A stretch of 64,000 nucleotides of DNA from Heloderma charlesbogerti (lineage: Eukaryota > Chordata > Lepidosauria > Squamata > Helodermatidae): NCBI GenBank assembly GCA_026122225.1, contig JANEZZ010003055.1, positions 434,001-498,000 of the forward strand, written 5' to 3'. Made by a program: the position numbers and the translations under genes. The notes under the pieces are model-generated. The model worked only from the letters and a program-made list of their open reading frames with translations, was not told where the DNA came from and did not search any database. Shown here one piece after another: positions 21,900 through 32,399 of the stretch (the first letter of the stretch is position 1; every line of letters begins with the position of its first letter).

Positions 21900-22219
21900 C
21901 TTCTAAAAGAGAGGGAGAGGGGTTTCTCCATGGTGCCCCCCATCTGTGGAACAAGCTCTGCAATGAGGTCCGCCTGGCACCAACATTGTTATCTTTTCGG
22001 TGCCAGCTTAAGATCTATCTCTTTCCCCAGGCATTTGGCAGCACATTATGAGTTTTAATGGGTCCTAGATGTGTTTTTAGGTATTGTTTGACTGACAGTT
22101 CAAAGTTGTCTGTGTGCTTTTGTGTAAATGGCTTTTAAACTTTGTATATTGTATGTTTCATGTTTTACCTTCTGTAAACTGCCCAGAGAGCTTTGGCAAT
22201 GGGGCAGTATAGAAGTATA

Positions 22220-22220
<1 letters not shown>
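21900..22220 (+). mobile_element. L2 LINE 3' end fragment
   Basis: Translation around 21920-22040 resembles the C-terminal end of L2 ORF2 (APHLWNKL...EVRLAPT...SFRCQLK). The typical 3' tail near 22180 (AACTGCCCAGAGAGCTTTGG, then GGGGCAGTATAGAAGTATAA) leads into a GATA repeat. Confidence 0.8.
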
Positions 22221-23287
<1,067 letters not shown>

Positions 23288-23440
23288 GGAATATAGGTAG
23301 CTGATTTCTACTGAGTCAGACCATTAGTCCAGCTAGTCCAGTATTGTCAACACTGACTGGCAGCAGCTCTCCAGGGTTTCAGGCAGGAGGGCTCCCCCCC
23401 CCCCCCGCCCTATCTGGAGATGCTCTACCACTGAGCTACG
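23288..23440 (-). mobile_element. tRNA-Ala-like SINE, minus strand, with internal deletion
   Basis: The tail (GAATATAGGTAGCTG), body (CTGACTGGCAGCAGCTCTCC) and reversed A-box-like head (CTCTACCACTGAGCTACG) are present. The B-box-like segment between them is deleted. Confidence 0.75.
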
Positions 23441-25319
23441 ATTTCATGGTACTTCGAAGCCTCAGAGTTCGGCAAAACATATGGTTGTGGTGACTGGGCT
23501 GAGAAAAGGATATGCAAATATGATGTTCTCCTGAAGGTTGTGTTTGCCACTCTCTTGTTGAGATAAAGGATTCCATTCCCCAGGGGCTGTTTATGTCTAG
23601 CACTTTCTACCAGCAGGATATTATATATAGAAATAATAATTCAGTTAGCAATGGGATGTTTCCAAGTTGCAAGATAGGAATATTCCTACGAAGTGAGATG
23701 TCTTCTGTGACAGGCAGACTGTGAATCAAGAAACAAAAAAATCCGTATCTGGCATCAGCAGTTGGCATAGAGGAGTTTTAGATCTTGAGTCCAGTGACTT
23801 TATTTGTTGTAAATGCCTCAGTTTCCCACTATGCAAAGCTGGTGGAATAACAATGACACATATTGCCATCTGCTTCCAATATATCTGGTTCTCACAAGCA
23901 GCTCCTTCGTTTCTTGTCTTCTTCTGTGAATAGGCCACAGAACTTCCGTTTCACATAGTTTCAGATGTGAGGCTGTTCAGTGGAGTAAGCTCATGCAAAC
24001 AACAACTGCCAATTATTATCTAGAGTAGAGCAAACACAGGATGTTCATGGGGATCAGCCATCAAGATGGGGTCTAGTAGCCCCCTCCCACAAAGAAGGGT
24101 TTTAATTAATACTCTCAAAACAGGGCAAAGTGTGACAAGGGTGTAGGGGAGGGAATAAATGGATTTTAAGAGTGTGACTTATGTAAGAGAGGGTCCCAAG
24201 CATGTTTCTGCATGTGAACTACCTATAAGGTGTGGTGTGTGTGTGTGTGTGGGTGTGTGTGTGTGTAAGGTAGGAGGGATACCTCGGCTGGAGGGTAGTG
24301 GAAAAGAGTGAAGTGTTAAATGTCAACATCCTTTTTTTCGAGCCATATGGCATGCAATAGTTGATGTTTGGCCATTTCTGCTGCATATGTTCTTGATGGT
24401 GGTGATCACGTATCCAGCACTTGTTTTACTGTTCTTGGCATCTCTACGTTGTATAGTAACTTTCTAATCCTTGCAATATCCCTGTAAGTTAGCAGGCCAA
24501 TATTGCTCTTACTGTTATTCCCATTTCACAGGTGAGGCAACTGAGGGCTGAGTGAGTTTGTGTGGGCAAAGTTATATTTAAGCCTGTCTCACCCCTCATG
24601 CACTTGTTGCTGTATATTTCCCACCTCATCATGCTTGTGTACCTTCATATGAGGAAAGGCAAGGGTTCAGTTAAAGCCATCAAGCTGCCTTTATGTCAAG
24701 TGCCCTGGGACCATTCATCATACTCATCAGAACAATCTCAGCAGCAGCTGCCTGCAAAGGGGAAATGACGGAACCCAACAGGGCAACCCTATGTGGATCT
24801 ACTCAGAAGACATTCCCATTGATTTTGATTTGCCCCTAGGAAAGTGGGCACACTTGCAGCCTAAGACTCTTTGGATAGGGAGAGAGCTCAGCTTAACTAG
24901 GCACTGGCCTGGAAAGGCCATTGAAATTCTCCAAAACTGAGAACATGGGACCTGTCCCTTATCTCAGGACCAAAAAGCAGTGGGCCAAATTCTAGTGCGC
25001 ACACACCATAGGGGTCATTTGAAAGCTGGTGGCAGAATGATTGTGCTATGGAACCGGAAGGACACTTCATGTACAGGTGGGAGACAGAGGTTGCTACCAT
25101 TGTGTGGCTATTTATGCATCTCCCTTTTTGAGACCTGGCAGTGGAGATGTCGTAGTTTGTGCATCACATATATGTATAGGCCCAGAAACCTAGACACCTG
25201 TACTCCAGATCAAGTGCACCTCGTAGTACCGTTGCTTGTTTAACCTCCTTGTTCACCTTCCTTAAACCTGCCCTGAGGTCCCCCAAGGTGCACCCAACGC
25301 AAGCAGGAGCGGCTCCCCC
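23441..25319. other. No gene seen upstream of the CpG island
   Basis: There is a (GT)n-rich run at 24235-24266 and a piece of the 'tgcaatcctatgca' foldback family at about 24780-24868 (GATCTACTCAGAAGACATTC). No exon recognised. Confidence 0.45.
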
Positions 25320-26310
25320 CCCCCCACACACACACCCAGACAGCCACCCCCTCCCCGCGGCGCCCTTGGCTGAGATTAATGCGCGAAGCCTGTGCTTCTC
25401 GGAGATGTCTGTGCCGGGGAGCTAAAGTGTTGGTCAGTGATGGAGTTGCTGCCATGACAACCCCTGTAAGTCAGTGTGCGTGAGAGAGCGCGAGAGAGCG
25501 AGCGAGCGAGCGCAATTCGGGGGGTTTCGCAAGAGGCGGAGATGCTCCTCCGAGCCAGGCGAGCGAGCAGAGCTGGGATGCTGGAAGAAGTCGTGGAAGC
25601 CGCCGCCGCCGCCGGCTCTCGCGCGCCTCGCCTTCGCTGAGCCGAGAGCGGGCCAGCGGAGTCCCGCGCCCGCCTCCATTTTCAGCCTGCCCGGACGCCC
25701 CGGAGCCTGGACGGCGCTGCGCGCAGCCGGCCGGGGCTGGGCTGGCCCCTGCCTGCCACGGACTTGAACTTGACGGCGGCGCCCCGTCCCCTGCCCAGGC
25801 GCCTCGCCCGGAGGCCGGCCGGCCGGCCCGCCCGCCCTCCTGCCTCTCGCGCCTGAGAGGCTGCAGGACAGGAGCTCTTTTTGGGGACAGCTTCCTCCGG
25901 CGGCGGCGCGTCGCTGGCGCGGGAGCCGGGAGTTTGGGAACTCGGGCAGCGCGGCGGCAGGACTGACCGGAGCCGCGGACTGCGCCCCGACCCCGGGCGC
26001 GCCGGAGTCCCGCTCCTCCTCCTCTCCCGCCTCCTCCGCCTCTTTCCCCCGCAAAGTGAGACGCACGAACTCCGACTTGGAGGCGCTGGTTTGCGAGGCG
26101 CGCAGCCAGCCGGCCGCCTTGCCCTCCTCTTCCTGCGCCCCTCTCTGCCTCCCCGGGGACTCCGGCTCGACGATGCTGCTTGGGAGGCTCGGATCTTTCC
26201 CAAAACTGGATTGCTAGGGGCTCCGCCGCCGCCAAGCTCCAGAAAGAGCTGGGTGCCTCTTCCTCTCTCTCTCTCATTCTCTCCCCCCGTCACCCCCTCC
26301 CTTTGTGCCC
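25320..26310 (+). promoter_or_regulatory. CpG island / promoter and 5' leader region of the IgLON gene
   Basis: About 1 kb of very GC- and CpG-rich DNA lies immediately before the NTM-like exon, in an otherwise AT-leaning window. It includes a GAGC-type run near 25484-25512, GGCC/CCCG runs near 25810-25839 and many GCGC sites. This is the usual promoter signature of a brain-expressed vertebrate gene. The start of transcription cannot be placed from sequence alone. The long Arg/Ala/Pro-rich open frames on both strands here are products of base composition. Confidence 0.75.
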
Positions 26311-26335
26311 ACGCTTTGCACCATCAGGTGTTGCC

Positions 26336-26345
26336 TATATAAATA
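26336..26345 (+). promoter_or_regulatory. TATA-box-like motif TATATAAATA
   Basis: TATATAAATA lies 105 bases before the NTM-like ATG, at the 3' edge of the CpG island. If used, transcription would start near 26365 and give a leader of about 85 bases. It may equally be AT-rich sequence inside a longer 5' leader that starts within the island. Confidence 0.3.
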
Positions 26346-26362
26346 GATCTAAAAAGAAATAC

Positions 26363-26407
26363 ATATATTATTATTATTATTATTATTATTTTTATATTTT
26401 TTTTTTT
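26363..26407 (+). repeat. (ATT)n microsatellite and poly-T just upstream of the start codon
   Basis: About ten ATT/TTA units run straight into a T-rich tract ending about 43 bases before the ATG. It probably lies in the 5' leader or core promoter, where length changes could alter expression. Confidence 0.85.
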
Positions 26408-26449
26408 GCCTTGTGGAGAAAAAACAAAAAAAAGTCCCTGCAGCCCAGG

Positions 26450-26616
26450 ATGGGGGTCGGTGGGTGCTTAGTCCTGCCCTGGCGGTGCCTAGTCGTCGTG
26501 TGTCTCAGGCTGCTCTTCCTTGTGCCCGCAGGAGTGCCCGTGCGCAGCGGAGATGCCACCTTCCCCAAGGCGATGGACAACGTGACGGTCAGGCAAGGGG
26601 AGAGCGCCACCCTCAG
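26450..26616 (+). CDS. NTM: First coding exon of IgLON cell-adhesion protein, neurotrimin (NTM) best guess
   Basis: The exon encodes 55 residues plus two bases of codon 56. Residues 1-33 form a signal peptide with a hydrophobic core ([15 protein letters not shown] at 14-28). It is followed by the IgLON-typical mature start [20 protein letters not shown], with an N-glycosylation sequon N44-V-T46, and stops at the Arg that precedes the first Ig-domain cysteine in the family. The ATG was chosen because MGV begins the known NTM/OPCML proteins. The reading frame ends at CTCAG/GTAGGAG (donor GT at 26617-26618), and unspliced reading meets TAG at 26618. Known family role: GPI-anchored, three-Ig-domain neuronal surface proteins that mediate homo- and heterophilic adhesion in neurite outgrowth and synapse formation. 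The other exons lie beyond the window. OPCML has a near-identical N-terminus in one isoform, so the paralogue call rests on partial evidence; the IgLON family call is firm. Confidence 0.75.
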
Positions 26617-26620
26617 GTAG

Positions 26621-28170
26621 GAGCAGAGACTTTACTCTGGGTCTGGGGGTGGGGACGTGAGGTGGGGGTTGATGATTAGTGGCCAACTGCTTTTGTGCTA
26701 GACCTTTCATGGATGCTTGTCCTGGCACGTGTGCTCATGTGTCAGCAGAGATTTCGGGGGGGGGGGGCTGCTGGACCAGAGGGGCCTTTCCGGGCTGGCC
26801 TGCTGGGGTCCAAGGATTTATTGATATATTTATTTATTTGTGCAGTGTTGCCCCAGGTCTAGTCAAAGCCACTGACCCCTGGTGGAGCCTCTGACAACTG
26901 TGTGCATTAAACCAAGCGGTGTGTGGCCGTGGCTGTTGATGAGCCTAGAGAAATGTGTCTCTCTGGCTGGCTCAGGGTTGGTGTACGCAGAGATGGTTAA
27001 GCTGTAGACATAGGGAGGTGTGGCTGGTGGGGGGGGGCGCTGCTTGTAGGAGAAATGGGATGGACCGTTTGTGCCTGGCGGCTCACGACTGTAGAGAAAC
27101 GAAAGTGTGTCTCTTCCTTCCTGTCTGCCACAGGCAGGTTACATTTTTGCCCTGTTTGTCCCTCCCAGAAGGCTGTGGCGTTTCACTGAACGTTGGGACT
27201 CTGTTTTGGTTGCTCTTGTGCTGTGGGTTGAGTTTGGGCAAGCGGGTCGAGGGAGAGAGATGGCCGGTTGTCTGTGTGTGGAGGGGTGCTGCCGCTGCTG
27301 TCGCTACCTATGCATCCAGTCTTAATTCAGTTGTGTAAAAGTTTGCCCTGTCTTCAGAATGATGCTTTTCACACACACACCCCCACACACACACCAGTTA
27401 TTGTTTGTCCAGATTCTGTCTCTCAGCATGGTTGTTTTTGCTTAGCCCTTGACTGTGGGATGAGGGTGGGGGCAGAGTTGGGAGCAGTGATGTTTGCCAG
27501 TAGTGGGAAGAGAGAACAATTTGAACAGAGGCTGAAAAGAAGGTGGCATCAGGCCCTTTTGAGATCTGGCAGTGTTTTCCTCCCCTCTTGGACTGTGAAG
27601 CAATGAAGTCTGTGATGTACTCATGGAGTGGGAGTTAGATGAGCTTTATGCACGGCATAGGAATGATGCGCCACAGTAGGGCATGTGGAAGGGAACTCTG
27701 TAACCACAGTGCAAATCCTGTATCTGCATGTTATGCCACTTTTATTCTGTCATGGGTTTCTCCAAAGAATCCTTGGGGGTGATTGGTTGGTGAAGGCGAA
27801 CTCTCTGTGAATCTCTTGCCTCCCACAGAATTAGTTTCCCCAGGTTTCCTTGAAAAGAAGGAGGAAAAAATTATTAAACAATTCTCTGTGATTCTAACAC
27901 ACACTTACCAGCAGCAAGTAACTCCCATAGATCGCACCGGGGCTTGCTTCTGAGTAAGCACCCTTTGGTTTGTGTTGTTAGTCTGTACTGGAGCTATGCC
28001 CTGTCTATCATCTATCTATGAATCTTTAAGTCTTCGCTAAAACAGTGTCATTCCACTGTGATTCCAGGCAGGAGGAGCAGAAGATTGTAGACACTAGGGG
28101 TAACAGAGGACTTTAGTCTTTCCCCCTCCTTTCTTTGGGGCTTCAGCTACTGCCACAGCTACAGGCTAGG
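26621..28170. other. Start of intron 1; no repeat of note
   Basis: Apart from half of a 'tgcaatcctatgca' family element near 27905-27965 and a CA-rich patch at 27371-27394, nothing was recognised. Confidence 0.45.
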
Positions 28171-28310
28171 TAAACCTTCCCCAACCTGGTGCACTCCAGT
28201 TGTTTCAGAGTATAACTCCCATCTTCCCTGACCACTGGCTAGGCTGACTGGGGCTGATGGGAGTTGTAGTCCAAAACCTCTGGAGGGTAGTAAGCTGAGG
28301 AAGACTGTGT
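28171..28310. mobile_element. Foldback MITE, CAGCCTTTC family
   Basis: CCTTCCCCAACCTGGTGCAC...ATAACTCCCATC is mirrored by GATGGGAGTTGTAGTCC...GAGGAAGACTG. Same family as 6907. Confidence 0.75.
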
Positions 28311-28466
28311 TAGATACTGGGCAACAGTTGAGTCTTTCTATCCTTTCCTTTTCTTTATTCTTTATGTTTTATTCTTTTTTAAATCCCTTGTGAAGACTGG
28401 ATGAAGGTGGATGAATTGTGGTCACTATTAGTATCCAACAGTTGTTGAATTTAGGCTGGGAAAGGA

Positions 28467-28467
<1 letters not shown>

Positions 28468-28512
<45 letters not shown>
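28468..28512. repeat. Compound (CT)n(CA)n microsatellite
   Basis: CT units run into CA units. Confidence 0.95.
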
Positions 28513-28723
28513 ACATATCACAGGGGATCCTAGTTTTGGAAACCCCCAAAAGGGAAGACAGGGGGGACACTTCAAAGTGAGTAGCTTGACTCACTTCCTT
28601 GTGGATATCATAGAATAACCTGGACTTCAGATATCTTTCAATGGTGAACCTGCATTTTATTTTTAACTCATTGTGGTCTTGATCTATGAGGACCAGGGAC
28701 TGGCACATGAGTGTCCTTGACTT

Positions 28724-28950
28724 AGGAGAGGGACCATTGCTCACTGGTAGAGGACATGCTTTGCATGCAGAAAGCCCTATGTTCAATTCCTCCTGGCATC
28801 TCTAGTTGAAAGAATCAGGAAAGATGGGGTGGGAAACACTTCTCTCTGCTTGAGACCCTGGAGAACCACTGCCAGTCAGAGGAGACCATACTAGGCTACA
28901 TGGGCAAATCATCTTCCATGGCGTACTGCAGGTTCTTATGTCCCTATGAT
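28724..28950 (+). mobile_element. tRNA-Ala-like SINE, plus strand, near complete
   Basis: The head has CTCACTGGTAGAGGACATGC (A-box-like) and GTTCAATTCC (B-box-like), followed by the body (AACCACTGCCAGTCAG) and a tail ending near TTCTTATGTCCC. Confidence 0.82.
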
Positions 28951-29224
28951 AACTTGCAGGATATTGTAACCTGAAGAATCTGATTTTTCCTTGAATTTTA
29001 ACAATGCAGCAGAGGGAGATTGTACAGCTGCAGTAACTTGAGTCCAGTCCCCTGCTTGCCCGTCCCCCCATGCCAGTTATGGGGCACTGGTTACATGCTG
29101 CTTGCTGAAGGTGACAGTAGGGGTGGAGGCACAGAGATGGCATGACATCTGATTGCATCGTCAATACACAACTTGATACCAGGATGTGTGAAAGACCATG
29201 TTAGCCTGCATGAGCCTGTCCGGG

Positions 29225-29450
29225 TTTCAAGGTCTTTGGGAGAGGGCCTTCTCTCTGTCCCACCACCATGAGAGGCACATTTAGTGGGAACCCAAGACAG
29301 GGCCTTCCCAGTGGCTGCTCTCACACTTTGGAACTCCCTGCCAAAGGAGACAGGGCTAGGTCCCTTGCCATTGCCTTTCTGCCAGCAAGCAAAGACGTTG
29401 TTACTCAGGCGGCCTTTGGGCTTTTAAGCTGGCCCTGGAATAAGATTTAA
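29225..29450 (+). mobile_element. L2-like LINE 3' ORF fragment
   Basis: Translation contains the block order of the L2 C-terminus (REAH...AFPVAALTLWNSLPKE...QAKTLLLRR). It is diverged and short. Confidence 0.55.
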
Positions 29451-29754
29451 CTTGCAGGTGCTGTTTGTTTCTTTTTTTATTGATGCTTAAAAAAAGATCT
29501 GTTTTGTTTTTTTTAGTTATTATGTTGCCTTTTATTTTATGATTTATTGTCAGGCACTTGGCAAGGCTCATAACCCATTTGTGTGTGTGGCGGGGGGGGG
29601 ATGTCAATCCATGGAAGCTTCTCTACCTGCTTCTTCTCCTCCTCACTACTGATACCTGTTCACCTGCCCTTTCCAAGAGAGCAAGTAATGTGAGGAGCAA
29701 GGAAGAGGATCAGTAACGTCTGCATGCAATCTTAGATGGCTTTACAAAAGAATT

Positions 29755-30556
29755 TGACCAATTCATGGAGAATAAGGCTATTGATGGCTACTAGTCATGT
29801 TGGCATTCTGCCACCTCCTGGATCAGAGGCAGCATCCCTTTGAATACCAGTTGCTGGGGAACTGCAACAGGAGAGGTCTGTGCCCGTCATGCCGCCCTTG
29901 TGGCCTTCCCACAAACGTTCATTCATGCACGTGTTCATGGTATTTATATGCTGCAGAATATCCAAAGTTCTCTGGGCAGCTGGCAATAAAAGTTTATAAC
30001 CATCGAATACAAAAAAAATAAAACAAACAAGAAAAGAAATAAGTCTAAAACAAGCTAAAACCAGCAGCACAGAATAGTATCAAGAACACAAAGCATATGG
30101 CAGCAGCACCAAACAGTTTCACAGATCTTAAGACTCTAGAAGGATCCAAAAAGTACTAAAAGGATTTAAGATTGGGAAGCCTGGGAGACTGAGGTTTTGA
30201 AATGGTGCTGAAAAGATGACCGCAGAGGCACCAGAGGGCATTCTACAGCTGGGGTGCCATGACTGAAAAGGCCCTCTCTCTAGTAGTGACCTACCACACC
30301 TCATTTGGAGGGGGCACCTGCAGAAGGGTCTGAAATGATGATCTTAGGGTACAATCTTATGCATGTTTAGACAGAAAAAAAGCCCTACGCCCCCCATGCT
30401 GGTAGTTGTAGGACTTTATTCTGTCTATTCATGCGTAGGATTGTGTGTTTAAGATCCTGGTAGGCGTATGCCATCTGATTGGCCACTGTGGCAAGGAACT
30501 CTGCTGGACTACATGGGCCTCTGATTGATCCAGGAGGGCTCTCCTTATGGTCTTGC
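29755..30556 (+). repeat. Old repeat mosaic
   Basis: Bases 29755-29905 and 30468-30556 match, in reverse orientation, the family at 19128-19400 (GATGGCTACTAGTCATG and GGCCACTGTGGCAAGG). Between them are a second repeat (about 29930-30330, resembling text near 52910-53060) and a 'tgcaatcctatgca' family copy (30343-30455), so these inserted into or were joined within the first. Confidence 0.5.
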
Positions 30557-31106
30557 ACCTTGTCTTCTCTCTCCCCCATCTCTCTCTGTCTCTCTCTGTC
30601 TCTGGAAGATGGCACTAATTGGTTCCAGAGAGAGACAAGTGAATGGACAGTAACAACAGTGGCAAAGATGAGCCCACTTAGAGACCGGGGCATTGACAAT
30701 CTTGCTCAGGGGCCTCCCAAAGCCTGCATCAAGCACTGCCAATGGGTCTGGCTCCCAGGTGAGCAGGGTGGCTACCTCTGCATCACCAAGAAAGAGTGAA
30801 AATGTCACCCAAAAAAACCCAGGATGACAAATGGGGCCCAGATTTACATAAGGAGGCATATGCAAAGTAAACTGTATGAATGCAGATTTAGAAAAAGAAG
30901 CAGCAGCATTTAAATAGAAATGCAATACATCTCATCATATTGGGCAAAACTGGGCCCAGGTGTTGTGTGTGCTGCTCTTCTCACGATTATTTTGTCTTTA
31001 AACCAAACTTGAACAGCCTTTCAAACAGAGGACATTTTTAAATAGAGTGGACTGTCTTGGACTGTCTTCTGACAGCCCTTCAAATACAGTACAGGCCTCT
31101 GTAAAG

Positions 31107-31325
31107 TAGGACAGATGACCACCATATAGGTAAGCATGCATAGGATTGTACTCTTTGGCAGCAACCCTAGGGAGTAAGTCCCATTGAACATAATGGGGCC
31201 TATTTTCTGTGTAAAAATGCATAAGATTTCACTGTTTGGCTGCAATCCTATGCACACGTATCTAATAAGCCCCATTTTACCAAGTAGGACTTTTTTTTTA
31301 TCTGAATAAGCATGCATCAGATCAA
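31107..31325. mobile_element. Foldback MITE copies, 'tgcaatcctatgca' family
   Basis: GCATGCATAGGATTGTACTC and AGTAAGTCCCATTGAACATA at 31130-31190, then GCTGCAATCCTATGCACAC at 31239-31257, form inverted halves. Other copies are at 24780, 30343, 43692, 45926 and 49805. Confidence 0.55.
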
Positions 31326-31379
31326 GCTGTTAAATAGTAATAAGTATATTTTCTTGCCTTTCTTCGGCTTCGGCTCTTG

Positions 31380-31420
31380 GGCGGTATAGAAGTGAAATAA
31401 ATAAATAAAAATAAATAAAT
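31380..31420 (+). mobile_element. L2 3' tail remnant with (AATA)n
   Basis: GGCGGTATAGAAGTGAAATA followed by AATA units matches the 3' end of the L2 at 35260-35310. Confidence 0.6.
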
Positions 31421-31441
31421 TTCTTTCAGTTTAGTGACATG

Positions 31442-31661
31442 AAGTGGAGGCCGGTGGCTCTGATTCCGGTGGGGTTGTGAATCCATTTTACGTTTCAGTC
31501 AGAACCAACCAGAGCTCCAAAGGAGCTATCAAAGGTTCTGAACCCTGTCCGCAAAATACTTTCAGTACCTCAGATAGCTCCTTTAGAGTTCTGGCTGGTT
31601 CTGACTGAAACCCAGAATGGATTTACAGCCCCGATGAAATTGGAACCATCAACCTCCACTG
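31442..31661. mobile_element. Foldback hAT-like MITE, CAGTGGAGG ends
   Basis: The element is 220 bp with long inverted arms (AGTGGAGGCCGGTGGCTC...AGAACCAACCAGAGC against CTGGCTGGTTCTGACTG...CAACCTCCACTG). The flanks GTGACATG (31434-31441) and GTGACAAG (31662-31669) agree at 7 of 8 positions. One arm of a second copy lies at 43060-43162. Confidence 0.8.
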
Positions 31662-31669
31662 GTGACAAG

Positions 31670-32399
31670 ATTTAGCATATTATATATTCTGTATTTTTTG
31701 TACCAAACATTTTTGTTTTCTTTTTTCTTTTTTAAAGGTAACATTGGAATTATGGTTTTCCTGGGGACAGGAAAGTTCACAGACTGCCACTGGTAAATAG
31801 GGACCGTTGGAAGACAGCCCTGTGTGCCATGTTTTCATGGATATATTTCACAAATTCTTTTATTATATTTTTGTACCTCTTAAATAATCTTTGGGGCAAA
31901 TGATAGTTTTCAGGATAGAATAAGCAAGTGTGCAGAACAGCCCCATCAGCTGAGGAGGCAGAGAGCAATGTGTGTTTTTGACAAATTCTTCAACCAGGAA
32001 GCATTTTATGGCTCTATGAAAAAAAAAGAAGTTCTATTTAATTATCCAAGTGAACATGAATGGCAAAACTTGCTTCTGGTCCAAAATACAAATTGCTGAT
32101 AGTTATTAGATTTGGAGCATCTTTTGAGAAATTTCATCCACCCTGGACTTACTTTATCTTACACAGAATAACAGCATTCTCTAATCCTCATAGATTTTCC
32201 AAGTGATATTTGGATCATGGCCACAGCATTATGTCTAACCCCCCCCTGCCCCCCATCAAGAGGAATAACACACAATAGAGTACAGTATTCTGGAGTTCCC
32301 AACAAACTGTAATATTACTTGTGTGGTCAGAATTCTATATACCTGGCCATTTGGCAGAACTGGAGAATGACAATCCATCCAAGGGGGGGAAATCCAGCT
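31670..32399. other. No gene seen
   Basis: Unrecognised AT-rich intronic DNA up to the 5' side of the L2. Confidence 0.4.

Noticed and set aside
25434..26293. Long Arg/Ala/Pro-rich open frames on the minus strand of the CpG island (up to 268 residues)
   Set aside because: Several frames are open at once on both strands, as expected from high GC. There is no recognisable domain and no splice context.
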